Made by a program: the position numbers and the translations under genes. A stretch of DNA of 64,000 nucleotides from Ianthella basta (taxonomy: Eukaryota; Porifera; Demospongiae; Verongiida; Ianthellidae): contig OZ025870.1 of the NCBI GenBank assembly GCA_964019415.1, positions 10,610,955-10,674,954 on the forward strand, given 5' to 3'. Position 1 is the first letter of the stretch; every line of letters starts with the position of its first letter. Positions 60,801-64,000 of this stretch are shown piece after piece. Below the pieces are notes generated by a model. It did not search any database. It was not told the DNA's origin and saw only the letters and a list, made by a program, of their open reading frames with translations.

Positions 60801-62662
60801 GGAGTACAGTGTGACTGTAGAATTGGATGAGGTGGCGGCGAACAGGTTCCCAGAATGCCAGATCTGCTTGGATGATCTCTATGCTGATGCCCATTGGTGT
60901 CCACAATATGAAGTGGCACCACTGATTGCCTGTGATGGCTAGGGAGCCTTGTACCTGGTAGTAGTACTGGTGTGTCTGCTTGAGCTCCAATTTGCCACCA
61001 CTGTTCAAGGCAGAGCAGAAATCTTTCAATTGAACTGCAGCCTGCTCCGTGGAAGATTCTCCTTGGCAGCCTTGTACGAGCACTTGTGTTCAACCAAGCC
61101 CAGTTCACCGGTCGGATATGCAATGAAATTGCCTGGGCTACATGCCAAACATGGATCCTTCTGGCCAGATCAAATGAGGAGGAGTCCATGTTGACCACTG
61201 ACAGCCATCTGATGTAGGTATGCTCTTCGTGCATCGTCTTCGTGTGTTTTTCCCCACCAAAGGCTGGGTGTGTCACAGAGTCGGCTATAAAGTAGAGATT
61301 CAATAGTCTTTGCGACTGGGCTACTGTCTTTTTGTCTTGCAATCCTCCGAAAGTTTAATTCAGTGATACGAAGCCTGCGTTGTCTGCACCACTCTGGGGT
61401 GTCTGACTGTTGCTGTGTGGCACTGTCAATGGCTTTGGCCTGCTCAACTATTGCCCCCACTTCTCTTGCAAGGAACACACTGCAAAGGCAGTCAAGCTCC
61501 TCCGGAGTTGCATCTGGTTGTTCATCTGGTGAATCAGGCCCATAGTCATGTTGCAAGGGTGGCATAGGGGTATACTTGGAAGACTGATGTTAGAGCTTGT
61601 ACTTGTCAGTGGCCTTCCTATCCCTGTCCTTTCCCAGTTGGGCAACTCTCTTGTTACAGCAGTTTGGAAGACCTGTAATAAATCAATGACAATGAGGTAC
61701 TTTTGCAGCCACTAGTTTATGTATGTACCTATATGCATTGGAGACTCACTTTTCCAGGTATTTCACCAATGACATGCTCTAACGTGTCCAGTTGCCAAGT
61801 TGGACCAACCTGTACCCTTATTCCTGCCGCATAGCATCTACCCTCAAATGCTCCAGACTGCACACGGTTGTACTGCTTCCCACCATCGAACACACTGCGG
61901 ATTGACATGTAACACTCAGCAACATTGCTAGACTCATTTCCGACCACTTGAGCACTTATTATAGCATCACCAGATGATCACCACAGGCTTTCACCTTTTC
62001 CACCAGTCCAACCGGCAGATGATTCGACCTGCATTCAATAGCCTTTCTAGCAGCCTCCTTCCTCTTTATGCTTGTGTATTTACCCCTATCTGCTCTGCTA
62101 TAGGTAGCTTTCCTCTTACTCATGCTCTGGTGTCCACAAATGCCTGGGCCTGCCACTATAAACCAAAGACACCCTAAGCTAAGAAACAGCAATGGTTGCT
62201 TAGCTTAGAGATCTGCAAAAACAACCACTCATAGGTCACGGGAATAGCATGTGATATGGGCTGGGTAACATTAAAAGTCCGCAAAGGGAAGGTAGTCTCA
62301 CCACTGATGCAAAGACTAGGTATAAATTATACTACACTGGGGTACCTACCTTTGCTGTGTTTACAGTAGTCCTCATGTTTATAGAGTCATATATCACAGT
62401 AGCTCACCAACGTCTCAGTGATTCTGACAATTCTTCCTAAAGCAGAAAGAATCTATGCATTGCCCAAATGAATGGTATCTGCATAACAAATAATTCTATA
62501 CTGTTGACACCCCTATGCATGTAGGTTGCAACTCAGGTGGATGGAACTAAACCAAGGAAGCAAGCCATTGTTGAGGTGATGGTGGACCTCCTCCTTGACA
62601 TGGAGGGAATCACAAAAGACAAGGCATTGGTGTATGTATTGGAGAATTTCAAGAGATATCCT
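57831..62662 (+). CDS. TRPV-like channel, gene D, exons 1-2 only (continues beyond the window or is truncated)
   Basis: Exon 1 (57831-58061, 77 codons) reads MDPMLEGMDGG, then AIELAEKGEGEADPDY, ASYTDRFEPILKGDYNSKKSWW and DEQLKKDDDFIDK before a GTGAGC donor. Exon 2 (62525-62662, 46 codons) reads VATQVDGTKPRKQAIVEVMV, then DLLLDMEGIT and FKRYP before GTAAGT. Both match exons 1-2 of genes A-C, with the phase 0 junction. Intron 1 is 4.5 kb, against 84-200 bases in genes A-C, because a THAP/YqaJ transposon relic sits in it. No ankyrin exon (ATELLKRGANPSE type) appears in the remaining 1.3 kb. In gene C the same gap is 4.2 kb, so a complete gene could continue outside. Confidence 0.75.
58326..58385. 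mobile_element. Miniature palindromic element with imperfect 9-bp target duplication
   Basis: Arms 58335-58352 (TAGTTTCGCATAGCCAGA) and 58359-58376 (TCTGGCTATGCGAGACTA) are inverted with one mismatch around a 6-base loop. The flanks are GATGGAAGA and GACAGAAGA (7 of 9 identical). Confidence 0.7.
59381..59898 (+). pseudogene. THAP-domain protein remnant, probable transposase N-terminus
   Basis: A frame with one in-frame stop reads CSAVNCTNR*TKGSSVKLFIF, then PADPGVAEMWIVAISQDKW, LPSKHDRLCSDH and VGYVPTLF. This gives the C2CH zinc ligands (C....C, CSDH), the invariant W and P, and the AVPTLF-like end of a THAP domain. After a frame change, LPPTKDASIQTD and a Leu/Lys-rich coiled-coil-like end follow, stopping at 59898. 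The DDE catalytic part is not recognisable. THAP domains bind DNA and occur in several eukaryotic transposases. With the nearby YqaJ remnant this suggests an ISL2EU-type element (from memory). Confidence 0.7.
60715..62192 (-). pseudogene. YqaJ-like nuclease remnant of a DNA transposon
   Basis: Minus-strand pieces in order: a basic N-terminal part (KRKATYSRADRG), GNESSNVAECYMSIRSVFDG and RCYAAGIRVQVGP to about 61749, an apparent intron (donor AAA|GTGAGT, acceptor TTACAG), then TPEWCRQRRLRITELNFRRI and LWWGKTHEDDARRAYLHQM, PCLACSPGN, GELGLVEHKCSYK, and LELKQTHQYYYQVQGSLAIT to VLPEL. This is the order of a YqaJ (lambda-exonuclease-fold) domain. At least three frame changes and an in-frame stop (LLLI*SGQ) break it. 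The catalytic SPDG reads SPGN, so the metal-binding Asp is lost. It faces the THAP remnant tail to tail. Confidence 0.75.
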
Positions 62663-62699
62663 GTAAGTGTTGTGGCTGGGAAATAAGCAGGGTTCTGTA

Positions 62700-63200
62700 C
62701 CATGGTAGCAAGTAGAAGTAGAAGTAAGTTCAGCTAAAGCCAAACCAAGTGTTTAGGCATGTGTGATGTCTGTACCACATTGTTTGACAGAATGAATACC
62801 TTGTGGTTAGATACCCCAAGTTGCAATATTATACCCTATTTTGCACTTTCCATTGGGCTATGAATACAATTTCTGGCATCATGAATATGTAGTGAGATAT
62901 TTAGGTACACCCACCACCTTAATATATAAATTATGCTTCCATTGTGTGGCTAATCCAAAGGTAAACATGTGATACTTCTAATTCAACTAGTATAATAAAA
63001 ATGCTTTCAATATTAAAAGGGATTTTGGAATGGCCAGCAGAAAAAGCATAGAAGCAAGCTACTCAGCACTATGACATTTCAGTGGAGTTCATTTGACATT
63101 CCTGATACCTTTGTACGCAGTCCCAAAATGTGTAGTAAAACTTGCTAGTTCCATGTATTAGGAATGTCGCATGAACTTCACAGCAATGAGGCACATCGTC
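62700..63200. other. Gene D intron 2, no exon recognised
   Basis: After the exon-2 donor the DNA (for example CCAAACCAAGTGTTTAGGCA, then TTGACAGAATGA) resembles the start of gene C intron 2 near 44075-44135. I see no ankyrin exon. Confidence 0.5.
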
Positions 63201-63211
63201 GCATTGGACAG

Positions 63212-63290
63212 CTTTTTGGGCTGCCAAAGTTGCCCCTATATTGTTTTCACTTTTAGGTATTCGTATGGCTTCATGTTCGTAATGGACTAT
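63212..63290. mobile_element. Left-end fragment of the GGGGCTGCC-ended element
   Basis: GGGCTGCC then GCCCCTATATTGTTTTCA and CGTATGGCTTCATGTT match the left end of 33481-34530. The hairpin arms here are damaged. Confidence 0.65.
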
Positions 63291-63781
63291 GTATGTATGT
63301 ATGTATGTATGCATATTTTGGGCAATTCAAGATGGCAGCGCTCGAGGTCTATGATTTACAAGGCTCGCAATCATCTATGTTCACATTTCGCCGTCTATTT
63401 ATCAAACAGAATTAAGACATGGATATGGGTTTACGCGGTAATACTAGTAAGAAGCCTATTGAAAGACTCTCCTGTGAGATATAGCTCCAAATATTATGAA
63501 GACCGAGTGACGGGCATTTTACAATGGCGGTGTTCTGAGACGAGTCGCTATCGATCAACGTATTACATTTAAACTTCCTCTATTGCATAGTGCTTTTTAA
63601 TTAGTTAATGTGGGCTTAGAACCATTTGTTCATTATAATATACCAACGCAATGAGGTTCCCTGGATGAATTGGCTTGATTTTCCACCGAAAAGCCTGATT
63701 TTGTGCATGATGGGAAGCTAGCTAGCTACCCTCGTGGAGTTCATTGAGACAGCGAAACAGTGTGGCGCACTTCAGGAAATC

Positions 63782-63802
63782 ATGGCACCGAAGTGTGCAA
63801 AG
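63782..63802 (+). CDS. Possible first exon of another gene
   Basis: ATG opens MAPKCAK directly before a GTTAGT donor. It is too short to identify, and the window ends in a GT tract. Confidence 0.15.
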
Positions 63803-63923
63803 GTTAGTACTCCTAGAGGAATCGAAATTACACTGTGGGCAGGTAACATGCGCTGAAATGTTCTTCCATTTACAACAGACCTTGCTAGCTGACGCTCTGT
63901 GTCTACCATCTCTCTCACTCTGT

Positions 63924-63925
<2 letters not shown>

Positions 63926-64000
<75 letters not shown>
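63926..64000. repeat. (GT)n microsatellite at the window edge
   Basis: Pure GT repeat running off the end of the window. Confidence 0.97.

Noticed and set aside
63171-63572. 133-codon frame near the window end
   Set aside because: It overlaps the left end of a repeat and a short tandem tract and has no recognised domain.

Overview
The window looks like genomic DNA of an early-branching animal, most likely a demosponge; this is an inference. Reasons: genes with many short GT-AG introns, an animal-type cysteine-string protein gene (DNAJC5/CSP), a tandem cluster of ankyrin/TRP-type channel genes, long (CA/GT)n tracts, and many small decayed transposons. There are no operons, ribosome binding sites or CRISPR arrays.

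Layout. 2.3-11.6 kb, minus strand: three paralogous genes for small Pro/Gln/His-rich proteins that share a C-terminal exon (a basic amphipathic helix followed by Cys-Cys). I do not recognise the family. 15.0-18.6 kb, plus strand: a complete seven-exon CSP gene (236 aa). 19.9-64 kb, plus strand: a cluster of ankyrin-repeat, six-transmembrane TRPV-like channel genes. Gene A (19910-27504, 931 aa) and gene B (32642-41173, 927 aa) are complete 15-exon models with consistent splice phases. Gene C (43447-52720) has the same 15 exons but a one-base deletion just after S6. Gene D has exons 1-2 (57831-62662) and then runs off the window. Remnants of further copies lie at 29.7-30.2 kb (exons 1-2) and 53.5 kb (last exon). 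Intergenic DNA at 28.0-29.9 kb matches 42.1-43.7 kb, and part of it recurs at 54.8 kb, so the cluster grew by tandem duplication.

Mobile DNA fills introns and spacers. The clearest items are: (i) a 573-bp element in gene A intron 13 with 59-bp terminal inverted repeats and a 9-bp target duplication, carrying the start of a RecQ-like helicase; (ii) a family of tiny palindromic elements with TAGTC-type ends and 9-bp duplications; (iii) a decayed THAP-protein plus YqaJ-nuclease transposon in gene D intron 1; (iv) LINE reverse-transcriptase fragments in gene C intron 2 and gene A intron 3; (v) two copies of a repeat carrying a hammerhead-ribozyme-like core in which nucleotides 3 and 8 have changed as a pair (C-G to U-A); (vi) a 57-bp minisatellite with an internal palindrome at two sites.

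All calls come from reading the sequence. No database search or folding program was run.
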